A DNA stretch of 64,000 nucleotides. Origin: CAIUGU01 sp963819685. GTDB taxonomy: Bacteria > Pseudomonadota > Gammaproteobacteria > Steroidobacterales > Steroidobacteraceae. Below are positions 37,372-46,660 of this stretch, one piece after another; the stretch's first letter is position 1; the number at the start of each line of letters is the position of its first letter. Position numbers and translations under genes: made by a program. Under the pieces are notes generated by a model. That model was given only the letters and a program-made list of their open reading frames with translations. It had not been told where the DNA came from and ran no database searches. The DNA lies in contig CAWFXI010000007.1 of assembly GCA_963819685.1 (NCBI GenBank), positions 434,001 through 498,000 of the forward strand, given 5' to 3'.

Positions 37372-38622
37372 ATGAAAGCAGTACGCAGCGTCGGTGCGCT
37401 CGCCAGTCTGGTGGGCGCGGTGGTGTTACAGGGAACGGGCACCGCAGCCGCCCAGGATGTCGCGATTACGAACGCACGGATCATCGTCGGCAGCGGCCAG
37501 GTGATCGACAGCGGCACTATCATCGTTCGCGGTGGCAAGATCGAGTCGGTTGGCGCCGGCAAGGCGAGCGCCCGCGGACTGAAGACGATCGATGCCAAGG
37601 GCATGACTGCCATGCCGGGCTTCATCGACTCCCACAAGCACGTCAACAGCGGGCCGGACGAAAAAGGCCAGATGCAGTCATTGCTGGAAGCAGGTTACAC
37701 GACGGTGCTCTCGGGCGGTTCTCAGCCTGGCAGCGATGTGACACTTCGCGATCACATCGAGTCCGGCATGATCAACGGTCCGCGCATCATTCCTTCCGAA
37801 CGCGTCAACCTGCGGCAGACTCCCGAGGAAGCCCGCGCCGCCATCAGGTCCATGGCTGCCAAGGGCATCAAGCACACTGCCGAAATCGCGCTGACACCGG
37901 AACCCGCTCCGCCGCAGGCCGAGATCGAGGTTCTGAAGGCCATCATCGATGAGGCGAAGAAGGTCGGCGTGCAGGTGAATGTGCACGCGGTCAGTACGCC
38001 AGCTACGGTCGCGGCAGTGGATGCTGGCGTGACCCGTCTGGTACACCTGCCCAACAAGGACTGGACCGGTCACGACGATGCCGCAAAGGTAGCCGCCGCA
38101 GGCGCTATCGTCAGCGGACTGATCGCCTTCGGTGCTCCCACGATCGATCGCGAATCACCAGCTCCGGCGCCCGTGCAATTTCCACGTGACAACACTACCC
38201 GCTTCCGCGACGGCAAACCCTGGCCAGAAGCGATTGCCGGTGCGAACCGGGACGCGAAGGGCCGCGCAACCGGCACCGAAGGTGGCTACACCATCATCAA
38301 TGCCCGCCGGATCTGGGACGCCAGCCCGACTCACACCACTATTTCGTATTCGACGGACCAGAATTTCGCGGATCTCGTCGTTCTGGAGCATGAGCTGAAG
38401 TCCTTCAGCATCGTGTTTTCGCAGGCTGACATCTTCAGGATCATGGGCCCGAACTCAGCCGAGTTCGTCGGCATGGGGGACAAGATCGGGACGCTCGAGG
38501 CCGGCAAACTCGCCGACATCATCCTGATCGACGGCAACCCGCTGCTCAACATCTACGAGATGCTCAAGACGAAGGTTGTCCTCAAGGAAGGCAAGGTCGT
38601 CGTCGACAAACGCAAGAGCTAG
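37372..38622 (+). CDS. Secreted amidohydrolase (imidazolonepropionase-like)
   Basis: 416 residues with a signal peptide ending near TGTAAAQD (about residue 28). The beta-sandwich N-terminus (AITNARIIVGSGQVIDSGTI) and closing motif GTLEAGKLADIILIDGNPL are typical of the amidohydrolase superfamily. Metal ligands are visible in MPGFIDSHKHVN (H-x-H) and VNVHAV, and LVHLPN, but the usual late Asp is not obvious, so activity is uncertain. The start has GAGGAAAG upstream of ATG. A TTGACA hexamer at 37192-37197 may be part of its promoter, with no good -10 partner. It heads an operon with a secreted unknown protein and a membrane protein. Confidence 0.87.
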   Translation: MKAVRSVGALASLVGAVVLQGTGTAAAQDVAITNARIIVGSGQVIDSGTIIVRGGKIESVGAGKASARGLKTIDAKGMTAMPGFIDSHKHVNSGPDEKGQMQSLLEAGYTTVLSGGSQPGSDVTLRDHIESGMINGPRIIPSERVNLRQTPEEARAAIRSMAAKGIKHTAEIALTPEPAPPQAEIEVLKAIIDEAKKVGVQVNVHAVSTPATVAAVDAGVTRLVHLPNKDWTGHDDAAKVAAAGAIVSGLIAFGAPTIDRESPAPAPVQFPRDNTTRFRDGKPWPEAIAGANRDAKGRATGTEGGYTIINARRIWDASPTHTTISYSTDQNFADLVVLEHELKSFSIVFSQADIFRIMGPNSAEFVGMGDKIGTLEAGKLADIILIDGNPLLNIYEMLKTKVVLKEGKVVVDKRKS

Positions 38623-38660
38623 CGCATTGCCATTTGAGGCTCACGCAGGGGTGAAATGCG

Positions 38661-39419
38661 ATGCTTAAGCTTGCCAGCCTGGTGATGTTCGTTGTTGTCG
38701 TCGCATTCTCGGGTCAATCGGCAGCGGCAGCGGCCGCAGCGCCCAAACCGACTCCTGACATCTTTGGTATCTGGGTGGGCGTTGGCCCCGGTCGGCCGGA
38801 TATCGATCCGCGCTGGAGCAACAAGTTTTTTGTACCGTCCCCGGAGTTCACTGCCTGGGGCGCCGCCGAATCGAAACGCATCACCGGCGTGACCAGCACT
38901 CCCGGGCAATGTGATATCTGGAGTCCTGTCAATTTCATGAACGCTTCGGGCCTGTTCCCACTACAGGTTCTAAAGGCATCCAATCAGATCGTCATGTTGT
39001 ACGAGGCGGTCATGCAGCCGCGGCGCATCTACACTGACGGGCGTGGACATCCGCCTGATCTGGATCCCACGTGGCTAGGGTCTTCGATCGGCCACTGGGA
39101 AGGCGATACGCTCGTGATCGACACCGTGGCCCTGAACGGCCGAGGACGCCCGCTGAATGGGTACGCCTCAGGCAGAGTCACTGATGGTGTGGACACCAGC
39201 CGAAGGCTGCCCTACAGCGATCAGATGCATGTCGTTGAGCGAATCAGGCTGGTCGACGGCGGCAGGTTTCTCGAGGACGTGATGACCGTCACCGATCCCA
39301 AGACATATGTTCGACCGTTCACCAACACAACGTACTTCGAGCGCCGGCCTGACATCGACATGCTGGAATTCGTTTGTGTCGACAACACACGCGAAGATGC
39401 CGAAGGTCAGACGCCGTAG
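38661..39419 (+). CDS. Secreted protein of unknown function (GHWEGDTLVIDT family)
   Basis: 252 residues with a clear signal peptide (LASLVMFVVVVAFSGQSAAAA). The mature part has DIFGIWVGVGPGRPDIDPRW, LYEAVMQPRRIYTDGRGHPP and the motif IGHWEGDTLVIDTVALNG, which recurs in many secreted proteins of soil Proteobacteria and Acidobacteria with no characterised member known to me. The fold is probably all-beta. The stop TAG overlaps the GTG start of the next gene, so both are coupled. Upstream lies the amidohydrolase (38-nt gap). A role with the amidohydrolase is plausible but unproven. Confidence 0.8.
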   Translation: MLKLASLVMFVVVVAFSGQSAAAAAAAPKPTPDIFGIWVGVGPGRPDIDPRWSNKFFVPSPEFTAWGAAESKRITGVTSTPGQCDIWSPVNFMNASGLFPLQVLKASNQIVMLYEAVMQPRRIYTDGRGHPPDLDPTWLGSSIGHWEGDTLVIDTVALNGRGRPLNGYASGRVTDGVDTSRRLPYSDQMHVVERIRLVDGGRFLEDVMTVTDPKTYVRPFTNTTYFERRPDIDMLEFVCVDNTREDAEGQTP

Positions 39420-40787
39420 TGAGCGGTAGTCCAGGCGCCAGCCTCGTCACTCCTTCCGTTCGGTACGGGTTTTTCTGGTGGCTGCTGTTCTGCGCTGGCG
39501 CAGGCATGTCGCTGCTGATGGCCTTCCGGTCGCAGTTGGGCGGCGATCAATACCTCATGCTGGACCTGGGTTGGCACCTGGTGAAGGACGGAGAATGGCT
39601 GCCCTTCGGGATGCCGACGTCCGCCGGTGGTCGGTCGCCGGGTGGCTTCATGGCGCTCGTGATGGCGCTGCCTCTTTATCTGTGGCCGGACTACCGTTCA
39701 CCCGCTCTGCTGACGCTGGTGTTGCACGCGGGTGCTTTCCTGCTGCTGGCGCGAACACTGAAGCCCGTGTTGACGACCAATGGGATGTGGCTGCTGCTGC
39801 TGCTCGTCTGGTTCAATCCGTGGCGTCTCTACTTTTCGGCGCATATCTGGAATGCGAACCTGATGTTCGTCGCCGCTGTCCTGCACCTGGCAACTGCGCA
39901 GCGAATGGCTGCGAAACGCGAGGCATGGGTCACGTGTCTGCACGTCGTACTGATCGCGCTGGCCATGCAGGTGCATACATCGGCGGCAGTGCTTGCGATC
40001 CTGTCGCCATTGCTGTTGTGGCGAAAGATGATCCAGCGTGCACTGGGGCGGGTTCGCGCTGGGCGTCATCATCGGAGTGGCTGCCTACGTACCGTGGCTG
40101 CTGGCCGTCACCGACAATCCCACGCTGACACCGGGTAGCAAGGGTTTTTTCCTGCGGGGAATCGTCTTGGTCACTCCCTTTCTGAGGGGCGTCCTTTACT
40201 GGCTGAAAATGTCCAGTCTGAGCATGAATACCCGCACGCTGGATTTCGACTTCACGCCGGTGTTCGGTGAGAACGCGAACGCATTCCTCGTGCCCATCGG
40301 CGTCGTCGCAGGCACCCTCGCCCATCTGACATTGTTGCCGTCGATCTGGGCACACTGGCGCTTCGTCCGCAAGGCCTGGCCTGTATGGCGATGGCGGCAA
40401 CCGGATCCCGCGAAGCCGCGAGCATGGCTGCGCGCCTACATCGTACTGATCCTGGCATCCGCACTCTTTTCATTCGCCATCTCGCCGACCACTGCGATGT
40501 TCTGGCAGGCGTTCATTCTGCTGCCCGCATCGGCCCTCGTTCTCGTGATGACGACTGAGGCGTTGTTGCGGACCAGTGCCCGGCGCAATGTCGTCCGTGT
40601 CGCAACTGCCTGGTGCGTACTGGCCGCTGTTCTGCTCGTGTTCCAGGGCCTGGCGGCGCCTCTCTACCGCTGCGGCGGACGACTTGCAATCGCGGAGTAT
40701 TCCTGGGGCCTTGGCCTGGAGCAGCGGGCAGCCTGCGAATCAGTCGGTATTACGGTGACCGATCCGGATCCGGGTGCATCAGGTTGA
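39419..40787 (+). CDS. Polytopic membrane protein, GT39/ArnT-like glycosyltransferase candidate, one frameshift
   Basis: About 456 residues after joining frames near 40040. The GTG start lies in TAGTG overlap with the previous stop. About ten hydrophobic segments can be followed (for example LLTLVLHAGAFLLLARTLKP, LHVVLIALAMQVHTSAAVLA, FALGVIIGVAAYVPWLLAVT). Near the N-terminus GGDQYLMLDLGWHLVKDGEW resembles the acidic loop of GT-C glycosyltransferases, with W-x-x-x-x-x-F-x-x-H-I-W-N-A-N following. No signature identifies donor or acceptor. Removing one base near 40040 would give QRHWGGFALG. The downstream gtrA/gtrB pair, on the opposite strand, also concerns polyprenyl-linked sugars. Confidence 0.72.
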
Positions 40788-40909
40788 TGCAAAAGTCTGT
40801 CCGTGCCTTTTTTTCTTGCGCCAGCGAAAAGCGTGGTTTTCACTGGCTCCCGAAATCAATGAGTCAGAACTCATCGATAGGCCCAAGTCGTCCGTGACTC
40901 GGATTAACA

Positions 40910-40937
40910 GGGTGTTGCAAAGGGTTTTGCATCGCCC
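40910..40937. repeat. 28-nt hairpin repeat, copy 2
   Basis: GGGTGTTGCAAAGGGTTTTG followed by CATCGCCC; TGCAAA and TTTGCA pair around GGGT, and GGGTG pairs with CGCCC. It lies in the convergent gap between the membrane-protein gene and gtrB, so could help 3'-end formation for either, although no T-tract follows. See copy 1 at 37224-37251. Confidence 0.65.
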
Positions 40938-40939
40938 TG

Positions 40940-41884
40940 CTATAGGACTTCTTCGACGAAGTAGCGCGGGCGACGCTTGGACTCGAGGTAGATCTTGCCC
41001 ACGTACTCTCCCAGCACGCCGACACTGAGTAGCTGGATACCCCCCAGAAAATAGATCGGCAGCACCGACGATGCCCAGCCCGGAATAGCGGCATCAGTGA
41101 ACAACTTGGTCCACAACGCCCAGAACGTCATGAGAATGCTGCCCATGGAAACCAGCAGGCCGAGAGCCGAGATCATGCGTAGAGGAAAGATGGTAAACGA
41201 CGTAATGCCATCCAGAGCCAGCGACAGCATCTTCCTCAACGGATATTTTGACTCCCCGGCGGAGCGAGGCACGCGATCGTAGTACACGACCATGGACGAG
41301 AATCCTGTCAGAGGCACGATGCCCCGCAGGAACAGGTTCACTTCCGTGTACTGCTTCAGCGCCTCCAGCGCGCGACGGCTGAGCAGACGGTAATCAGCGT
41401 GGTTGAAGACGATCTTTACGCCGAAGAGAGCGAGCAACTTGTAATAGGACTCTGCGCTTACCCGCTTGAACATGCTGTCGGAACTGCGCTTCCTTCTGAC
41501 GCCGTAAACGAGGTCATGACCGCTGGCGTAGCCGTCTATCATCGCTTCGATCGCGCCGACATCGTCCTGCAGGTCGGCATCGATGCTGACGACGACATCG
41601 CCAGTCGCGCCAAACAGCCCCGCCAGCAAGGCGGCCTGATGTCCGCGGTTGCCAGACAGCTTGATGCCCTTGATGCGTGGATCCTGTCGATTGAACTGCT
41701 TTACCGCCATCCATGTGGCATCACCACTGCCATCATCCACGTAGATGACGTGACTGTCGGCTGCAATCTTTCCGGTCGCGGCAAGACGCGACAGAAGCGC
41801 AGCAAGCTGCCGATTGGTCTCCGGCAGAACGGCTTCTTCGTTGTAGCAGGGCACTACAATCGACAGCTTGGGTATAGCGCTCAC
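40940..41884 (-). CDS. Polyprenyl-phosphate glycosyltransferase (GtrB/DPM1-like, GT2)
   Basis: 314 residues. The GT-A domain starts SIVVPCYNEEAVLPETNRQL; nucleotide-binding VIYVDDGSGDATW and metal-binding VVVSIDADLQDDVGAIEAMI follow, then two C-terminal membrane helices (about 235-290). GtrB enzymes move glucose or another sugar from UDP-sugar to undecaprenyl phosphate on the cytoplasmic face. The GTG at 41884 is preferred because GGAGG lies 6 nt upstream; an ATG at 41920 would lack a ribosome site and overlap gtrA. Directly follows gtrA (13-nt gap). Confidence 0.92.
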   Translation of the reverse strand: MSAIPKLSIVVPCYNEEAVLPETNRQLAALLSRLAATGKIAADSHVIYVDDGSGDATWMAVKQFNRQDPRIKGIKLSGNRGHQAALLAGLFGATGDVVVSIDADLQDDVGAIEAMIDGYASGHDLVYGVRRKRSSDSMFKRVSAESYYKLLALFGVKIVFNHADYRLLSRRALEALKQYTEVNLFLRGIVPLTGFSSMVVYYDRVPRSAGESKYPLRKMLSLALDGITSFTIFPLRMISALGLLVSMGSILMTFWALWTKLFTDAAIPGWASSVLPIYFLGGIQLLSVGVLGEYVGKIYLESKRRPRYFVEEVL

Positions 41885-41897
41885 GAGTGCCCTCCGC

Positions 41898-42263
41898 TCA
41901 TGGTCGATCCCGGAATACATAGCGGCGGGAGAGAAAGTACGTAATCAACGCGTAGGGCACGACACCGGCCGCCTGCGCGAGATAGCTGTTGGCATGGACG
42001 ACATCTATCAGGAAATGCACGCAGGCCAGATTCGCCAGATAGGCGATCAGTATGACCAGCGCATAGCCGGGCACGATCGGCGCCAGGGCTTGCCGATACT
42101 GAAACGTCCAGCGGGCGTTCAGCACGCAACTGACCGCAAACCCTATGCAATAGCCGGCCAGGTTGGCGGCGGTGTCGGGCACCGCAAACCAGCCCTTCAA
42201 TGCGAAAATGATGCCCAACCCGATGACGGTATTCACGACGCCGGTGAGGCCAAACTTGATCAT
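41898..42263 (-). CDS. GtrA-family membrane protein (putative flippase)
   Basis: 121 residues, four membrane helices: FGLTGVVNTVIGLGIIFAL, LAGYCIGFAVSCVLNARWTF, GYALVILIAYLANLACVHFL and VVPYALITYFLSRRYVF. The N-A-R-W-T-F and R-R-Y-V-F motifs are typical. GtrA is thought to flip the polyprenyl-linked sugar made by GtrB for O-antigen or teichoic-type glycosylation. ATG 42263 is taken as start; a TTG five codons earlier is possible. No gtrC-type transferase is adjacent on the same strand. Confidence 0.88.
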   Translation of the reverse strand: MIKFGLTGVVNTVIGLGIIFALKGWFAVPDTAANLAGYCIGFAVSCVLNARWTFQYRQALAPIVPGYALVILIAYLANLACVHFLIDVVHANSYLAQAAGVVPYALITYFLSRRYVFRDRP

Positions 42264-42571
42264 CGAGGCAGACAGCAAGGCACGATGCTCCTCTTAGCCA
42301 GTCTGATTGCGAAGCCTGAGCTGCAATCCGGAAATTCCGCTGCGCGAAGCCTAGCGCAGAGGAGGCCGGTTTGCTTGATTTGCCCGTGCCAGCGGACAAA
42401 GCTCCCTTTGTAACGCTGACGGTATCCATTGGCGCCATCGCGATAGAGTACCGGTTCCTGATTCGGCCGCAACGAGGTCGTTGCTGCCAGCGCGATGCCA
42501 AGCGTAGTATCCGCCGCAAGTTGCGTCGTCTTTGACTATATCGGTGCTATCTGCGTTTTAGGGAGAGGTGA
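42264..42571. other. Divergent intergenic region gtrA / beta-propeller gene
   Basis: 308 nt without a convincing gene. A 6-bp hairpin (CTGCGC 42340-42345, GCGCAG 42354-42359) is present. TTGACT near 42532 could be a -35 element for the rightward gene but lacks a good -10 hexamer at 16-18 nt. The ribosome site GGGAGAGG lies immediately before the ATG at 42572. Confidence 0.5.
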
Positions 42572-43828
42572 ATGAGCAATCCGGGAAGTCTGCTGCGCTC
42601 ACGAAACGTCTTGATTGGCGCTGCGTTTGCCGCGCTACTGCTCGCACTTGTCATCGGCCAGGCAGCGCTCGATAAAACGGCCACGGCCGCGGCCCAGGCG
42701 GGCGTTCAGGCTCCGAAGTTCGAAGTGGATCCGCTGTGGCCCAAACCCCTCCCGAATCACTGGATTCTGGGTTCCGCAATTGGCGTCTGGGTCGATGTGG
42801 ACGACCATATCTGGATCATCCATCGCAGCTCCGCCACGCTGGCAGTCAACGAACGACCGCTCGAGATGAAGACCGGAGAATGCTGCGCAGGGGCTCCACC
42901 GGTCCTCGAATTCGATCAAGCCGGCAACCTGCTGCGGCACTGGGGCGGACCCGGCGAAGGGTATGAGTGGCCGGATTCGAACCACGGGATCTTCATCGAC
43001 CACAAGGGAAATGTCTGGATCGGGGGCAACGGCGGACCCGACTCCCATATCCTGAAGTTCACGAAAGACGGCAAGTTCCTGATGCAGGTCGGCAAGAAGG
43101 GTGCGCGTCGCAAGGAAGGCGCGGCAGCCGGCAGCAATGAAGGGGACGTGGCCAATTTTGTCGGCGGCAGCAACGACGAGGTGAGTTACGGCCGCGTGGC
43201 CAAGATCTTTGTCGACCCGGTCGCCAATGAGGCGTACATCGCTGACGGTTACCTCAACAAGCGCGTTGCGGTGATCGATGCGGATACGGGGAAAATGAAG
43301 CGGTGGTGGGGAGCCTATGGCAACCGGCCGGATGACACGCCACTCCCGGCCTATGATCCCTCGGCCCCGCCGGCGCAACAGTTCCGCAACCCGGTGCATT
43401 GCGCCGATCTGTCAGTCGATCGACTGCTGTACGTTTGCGACCGGGTTGGGGATCGACTGCAGGTGTTCACGCCCGAGGGCAAATTCGTCAAGGAAGCGTT
43501 CTATGCGAAGAACACGAAGAACGCAGGATCGGTGTGGGACATCGCCTTCTCGAAGGATGCGCAGCAGCGTTACCTCTTCATGGCAGACGGTGTGAACGAG
43601 ACGGTCAAGGTGATCGATCGCCAGACGCTTGAGGAGCTGACGACTTTCGGCGACGGCGGTCGACAGCCCGGACAGTTCTACGGCGTGCACAGCATCGCGA
43701 TCGATTCGAAGGGCAATCTGTATACGACCGAGACGTACGAGGGAAAGCGGCTCCAGAAATTCGTCTACAAGGGAATGGCGCCCGTGACCCAGCGGAACCA
43801 GGGGACGGTCTGGCCTGCATCCCGATAG
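42572..43828 (+). CDS. Secreted NHL/six-bladed beta-propeller protein
   Basis: 418 residues with an N-terminal membrane segment/signal (VLIGAAFAALLLALVIGQAAL). The rest is repeated propeller blades: IGVWVDVDDHIWIIHR, HGIFIDHKGNVWIGGNG, AKIFVDPVANEAYIADGYLN, ADLSVDRLLYVCDRVGDRLQ and HSIAIDSKGNLYTTETYEGK. This matches the NHL-repeat fold also found in peptidyl-alpha-hydroxyglycine lyase, but catalytic assignment would be guesswork. Start supported by GGGAGAGG before ATG. The HupE-like gene follows after 19 nt, so they are probably co-transcribed. Confidence 0.85.
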   Translation: MSNPGSLLRSRNVLIGAAFAALLLALVIGQAALDKTATAAAQAGVQAPKFEVDPLWPKPLPNHWILGSAIGVWVDVDDHIWIIHRSSATLAVNERPLEMKTGECCAGAPPVLEFDQAGNLLRHWGGPGEGYEWPDSNHGIFIDHKGNVWIGGNGGPDSHILKFTKDGKFLMQVGKKGARRKEGAAAGSNEGDVANFVGGSNDEVSYGRVAKIFVDPVANEAYIADGYLNKRVAVIDADTGKMKRWWGAYGNRPDDTPLPAYDPSAPPAQQFRNPVHCADLSVDRLLYVCDRVGDRLQVFTPEGKFVKEAFYAKNTKNAGSVWDIAFSKDAQQRYLFMADGVNETVKVIDRQTLEELTTFGDGGRQPGQFYGVHSIAIDSKGNLYTTETYEGKRLQKFVYKGMAPVTQRNQGTVWPASR

Positions 43829-43847
43829 ACCGTGGTGCCTCACCACC

Positions 43848-45179
43848 ATGACCATCAAGGTTGCGGTGTGCCGGTTTGCGCTGCTGCTGGCAGCGCTGAC
43901 CGGGCTGACGGCACCCGTCTCCGCTCACGACATCCCGAGGGATGTCACGGTACAGATGTTCGTCAAGCCGGAAGGATCCTCCTTGCGAATGCTGGTTCGC
44001 GTGCCGCTCAAGGCCGTGACGGACGTGGAGTTCCCTCGCCGTGAACGCGACTTCGTCGACCTCGAGCGGATTGATCAGGCGCTGCACGATGCCACAACGA
44101 TCCTGTTATCGGACAACATCGACCTCTACGAAGCCGACACGTTGCTCGCCAGTCCGCGCATTGTGTCGGCACGCATGTCGCTCGAATCGGATCGGTCATT
44201 CGGTACCTACGAGGAGGCGATGGCCCATATCATCGGCCCTCCGCTTCCTGCGGACACGACCCTCTTCTGGGAACAGGGCATCCTGGACGTGTTCCTCGAG
44301 TATCCGATCCAGTCGGACCGTTCCCGCTTCTCGATCCATGCCGAATTCGACCGGCTCGCACTGAGAGTCATCACCGCCCTTCGATTCATCCCGCCAGGCG
44401 GAACCGTCCGCGCGTATGAACTGGAAGGGGATGCCGGGCTCGTGAGGCTTGATCCAAGCTGGTATCAGGCAACCTCGCGCTTCGTAAAACTCGGCTTCCT
44501 GCATATTCTTGACGGCACGGATCACCTGCTGTTCCTGGTCTGTCTCGTCATCCCCATTCGCCGTGTGCGCACGCTGATCCCTGTCATCACGGCCTTCACC
44601 GTGGCGCATTCCATCACGCTGATCGGCTCGGCATTCAACTACGCACCGGACGCCCTGTGGTTCCCACCACTCATCGAGACGCTGATTGCGATGTCCATTG
44701 TCTATCTGGCGCTCGAGAATATCGTCGCTGCGCGTCCGCGGGCGCGCTTGATCATCACTTTCCTGTTCGGCCTGGTGCACGGGTTCGGCTTCTCCTTTGT
44801 TCTGCAGCACACGCTGCAGTTCGCCGGGTCGCACCTGCTGACGTCGCTCCTCGCATTCAATGTCGGAATCGAGCTCGGCCAGCTTCTTGTCCTTGTGGTG
44901 CTCGTACCCCTGTTCCAGCTCCTTTTCCGGCACGTCGTGGCGGAGCGCCTCGGGACGATCATCCTGTCGGTGGTTGTAGCCCACACGGCCTGGCATTGGA
45001 TGATCGATCGCTTCGAAGTGCTGCGAAAATTTCCGTGGCCGGCCGTTACTGCCGCTGGCCTGGCGAGCGGCATTCGCTGGCTCATCGTTCTCGTGGCTAT
45101 TGCGGCGACGTCGTGGCTGCTGTTCCTCTTGACGAAACGATCGCCCGACCCGAAGACGGGGCAGTCAGCTGAACGCTAG
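43848..45179 (+). CDS. HupE/UreJ_2-family membrane protein with large periplasmic N-terminus
   Basis: 443 residues. A signal peptide (FALLLAALTGLTAPVSAH) precedes a roughly 190-residue extracytoplasmic domain; from about 200 the HupE/UreJ_2 membrane domain begins with GFLHILDGTDHLLFLVCLVI, with further hallmarks AFTVAHSITLIGS, HGFGFSFVLQ and FNVGIELGQLLVL. Conserved histidines in these motifs suggest metal (nickel or similar) handling, as proposed for HupE, but this long form is of unknown substrate. It ends 29 nt before the convergent cytochrome gene. Good family recognition; transport role is inference. Confidence 0.87.
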   Translation: MTIKVAVCRFALLLAALTGLTAPVSAHDIPRDVTVQMFVKPEGSSLRMLVRVPLKAVTDVEFPRRERDFVDLERIDQALHDATTILLSDNIDLYEADTLLASPRIVSARMSLESDRSFGTYEEAMAHIIGPPLPADTTLFWEQGILDVFLEYPIQSDRSRFSIHAEFDRLALRVITALRFIPPGGTVRAYELEGDAGLVRLDPSWYQATSRFVKLGFLHILDGTDHLLFLVCLVIPIRRVRTLIPVITAFTVAHSITLIGSAFNYAPDALWFPPLIETLIAMSIVYLALENIVAARPRARLIITFLFGLVHGFGFSFVLQHTLQFAGSHLLTSLLAFNVGIELGQLLVLVVLVPLFQLLFRHVVAERLGTIILSVVVAHTAWHWMIDRFEVLRKFPWPAVTAAGLASGIRWLIVLVAIAATSWLLFLLTKRSPDPKTGQSAER

Positions 45180-45208
45180 ACGGCATCGGCGTCGCTGCGT
45201 ATCAGGAT

Positions 45209-45823
45209 TCAGAATCCGGGTTTGAGCGTCCCCTTCCGACGGGCCACTTCAAGCAGCGTCGGATAGAACTGTACAAAACTCATTTCCACAGCTGCGTTCT
45301 TCATGTGGCACGCAAAGCACTGGGCGCGCGCGAGCCTCTCCCCGGCAAGCGGCTCCACAGCCTCTTTCATCGCCGGTGTCTGGCCAAACTGGAAGAACGC
45401 CCAGCCGTCCGCGAACCTCGAGTCCTTGACCAGCGCTTCCATTCCGGCAAGTTCGGTCTGAAACCATCCGCCCTTGTTGATGGACCCTTCGGTACTCGAC
45501 CGGCGCCCTTCGAGGATGAAGACGGTGCCGTTCGGCCAGGCGCCGGTCTGCAGGAAGCTGCGATAAGAAGTCGGGTTCACAAACACGTTGCCAAACCCGG
45601 GTCCTGCCGGAGATCCTGCCGGCGGCGAACCCACGGGTGGATCGTAGGTCATGCCGATCCCGGAACTCAGGAAGATCCATTCCCGATAGTCCGCCGGACG
45701 AACGAGGCTGGTCCCGTTGAACCGAGGGCCGTCTTCGGGCGCCTGCTGCTGCGCGCCCGCAGCCACCGAGGAAGCCATCCCACATACCAGGCTGGCGACA
45801 GTTACCCACGTTGGCAGTTGCAT
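45209..45823 (-). CDS. Cytochrome P460-like c-type cytochrome
   Basis: 204 residues with signal peptide (VASLVCGMASSVAAGAQQ). The P460 domain starts at RPADYREWIFLSSGIGMTYD, includes FVNPTSYRSFLQTGAWPNGT and a C-terminal haem-c site CFACH (near residue 168) followed by MSFVQFYPTL. P460 cytochromes oxidise hydroxylamine or related nitrogen species; many environmental homologues are uncharacterised. The Lys that cross-links to haem in true P460 cannot be confirmed without alignment. It lies 69 nt downstream of the dioxygenase gene on the same strand. Periplasmic. Confidence 0.83.
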   Translation of the reverse strand: MQLPTWVTVASLVCGMASSVAAGAQQQAPEDGPRFNGTSLVRPADYREWIFLSSGIGMTYDPPVGSPPAGSPAGPGFGNVFVNPTSYRSFLQTGAWPNGTVFILEGRRSSTEGSINKGGWFQTELAGMEALVKDSRFADGWAFFQFGQTPAMKEAVEPLAGERLARAQCFACHMKNAAVEMSFVQFYPTLLEVARRKGTLKPGF

Positions 45824-45892
45824 CGACTCTCCCTTTCGTCACCGGCAGCGTTGCAGCCAGGACTGAACGGTACCACTCACCGATGACGCTGC

Positions 45893-46501
45893 TCAAAGGT
45901 TCGTCAGCACGAAGTCGAACCGACCCGAGAGACCATTGGCAATACGGCTGACTTCGATCAGGTTGCGGGCGTTGAAAATGCGGTCCTTGCTGTTGCGCGC
46001 CTCACCGGGAAAGTACAACTGGGTCGTGAGTACCGGCGACTGCGGGGCCTGCACTTTGACGTGGATATGACGGGTACGGCCGAAGTACAGGCCTGGCTGA
46101 ATGGTTTCAAGGGAATAGCGACCCGCCGCGTCCGTAAACTGATGACCACGCAGCCGATACTTCCAATGATCGTAGTCACCCTCATCATCGGCCTGCCAGA
46201 AATCCAGCTTGGCGCCGGCGATGGGAACGCACGCTGTCGACATCACAATGCCTCTCAGCGTCAGGGGTATCCCTGCGAGGCCCGGATCCCGCAATACCTG
46301 CCGCTGCGGCGATTTCGACTTGAAGTAGGGCCCTTCAGTCTGCCGCGGCGTCGCGTGGTCATCGTCTTCACATGCAGGTGTCGGCGGGACGTTGGTCGCC
46401 GCATGCAGCCGCGACGTCTGTGCCATCAGGAGGACAGGTGATGCCGCCAACGCGGCAACGAACACTCTCCGGCCAGGTAATGAAACGAAGTCGTCACTCA
46501 T
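45893..46501 (-). CDS. Tat-exported intradiol ring-cleavage dioxygenase-like protein
   Basis: 202 residues from ATG 46501 (GAGG about 8 nt upstream). The N-terminus SLPGRRVFVAALAASPVLLM is a plausible twin-arginine signal. The dioxygenase fold is recognised by RQTEGPYFKS (Fe ligand Tyr), PIAGAKLDFWQADDEGDYDH, QFTDAAGRYSLETIQPGLYF and GRTRHIHVKV (Tyr, His, His ligands). It is shorter than catechol dioxygenases and lacks their dimerisation helices, as in the exported branch of the family. The export route makes a role on extracellular aromatic or lignin-like compounds plausible. The P460-like cytochrome follows. Confidence 0.88.
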   Translation of the reverse strand: MSDDFVSLPGRRVFVAALAASPVLLMAQTSRLHAATNVPPTPACEDDDHATPRQTEGPYFKSKSPQRQVLRDPGLAGIPLTLRGIVMSTACVPIAGAKLDFWQADDEGDYDHWKYRLRGHQFTDAAGRYSLETIQPGLYFGRTRHIHVKVQAPQSPVLTTQLYFPGEARNSKDRIFNARNLIEVSRIANGLSGRFDFVLTNL

Positions 46502-46660
46502 GACCGCTGCCTCTTTAAGGATTCGTGAAATCCACACAGGGCAGAAAGTTTACCGGCCGCCTGGCCCGAGGGCCCGTTTCGGCGGGTCAAGGAATGTGGA
46601 TTTTCCTTAAGCGGCGACCACAGACAGACGCCAGCCTGGCGCCCGTCTGCAAGAACGCAC

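Noticed and set aside
16503..40845. 14-nt match GAAAAGCGTGGTTT at about 16506 and 40830
   Set aside because: A match of this length is expected by chance in 64 kb, and flanks differ.
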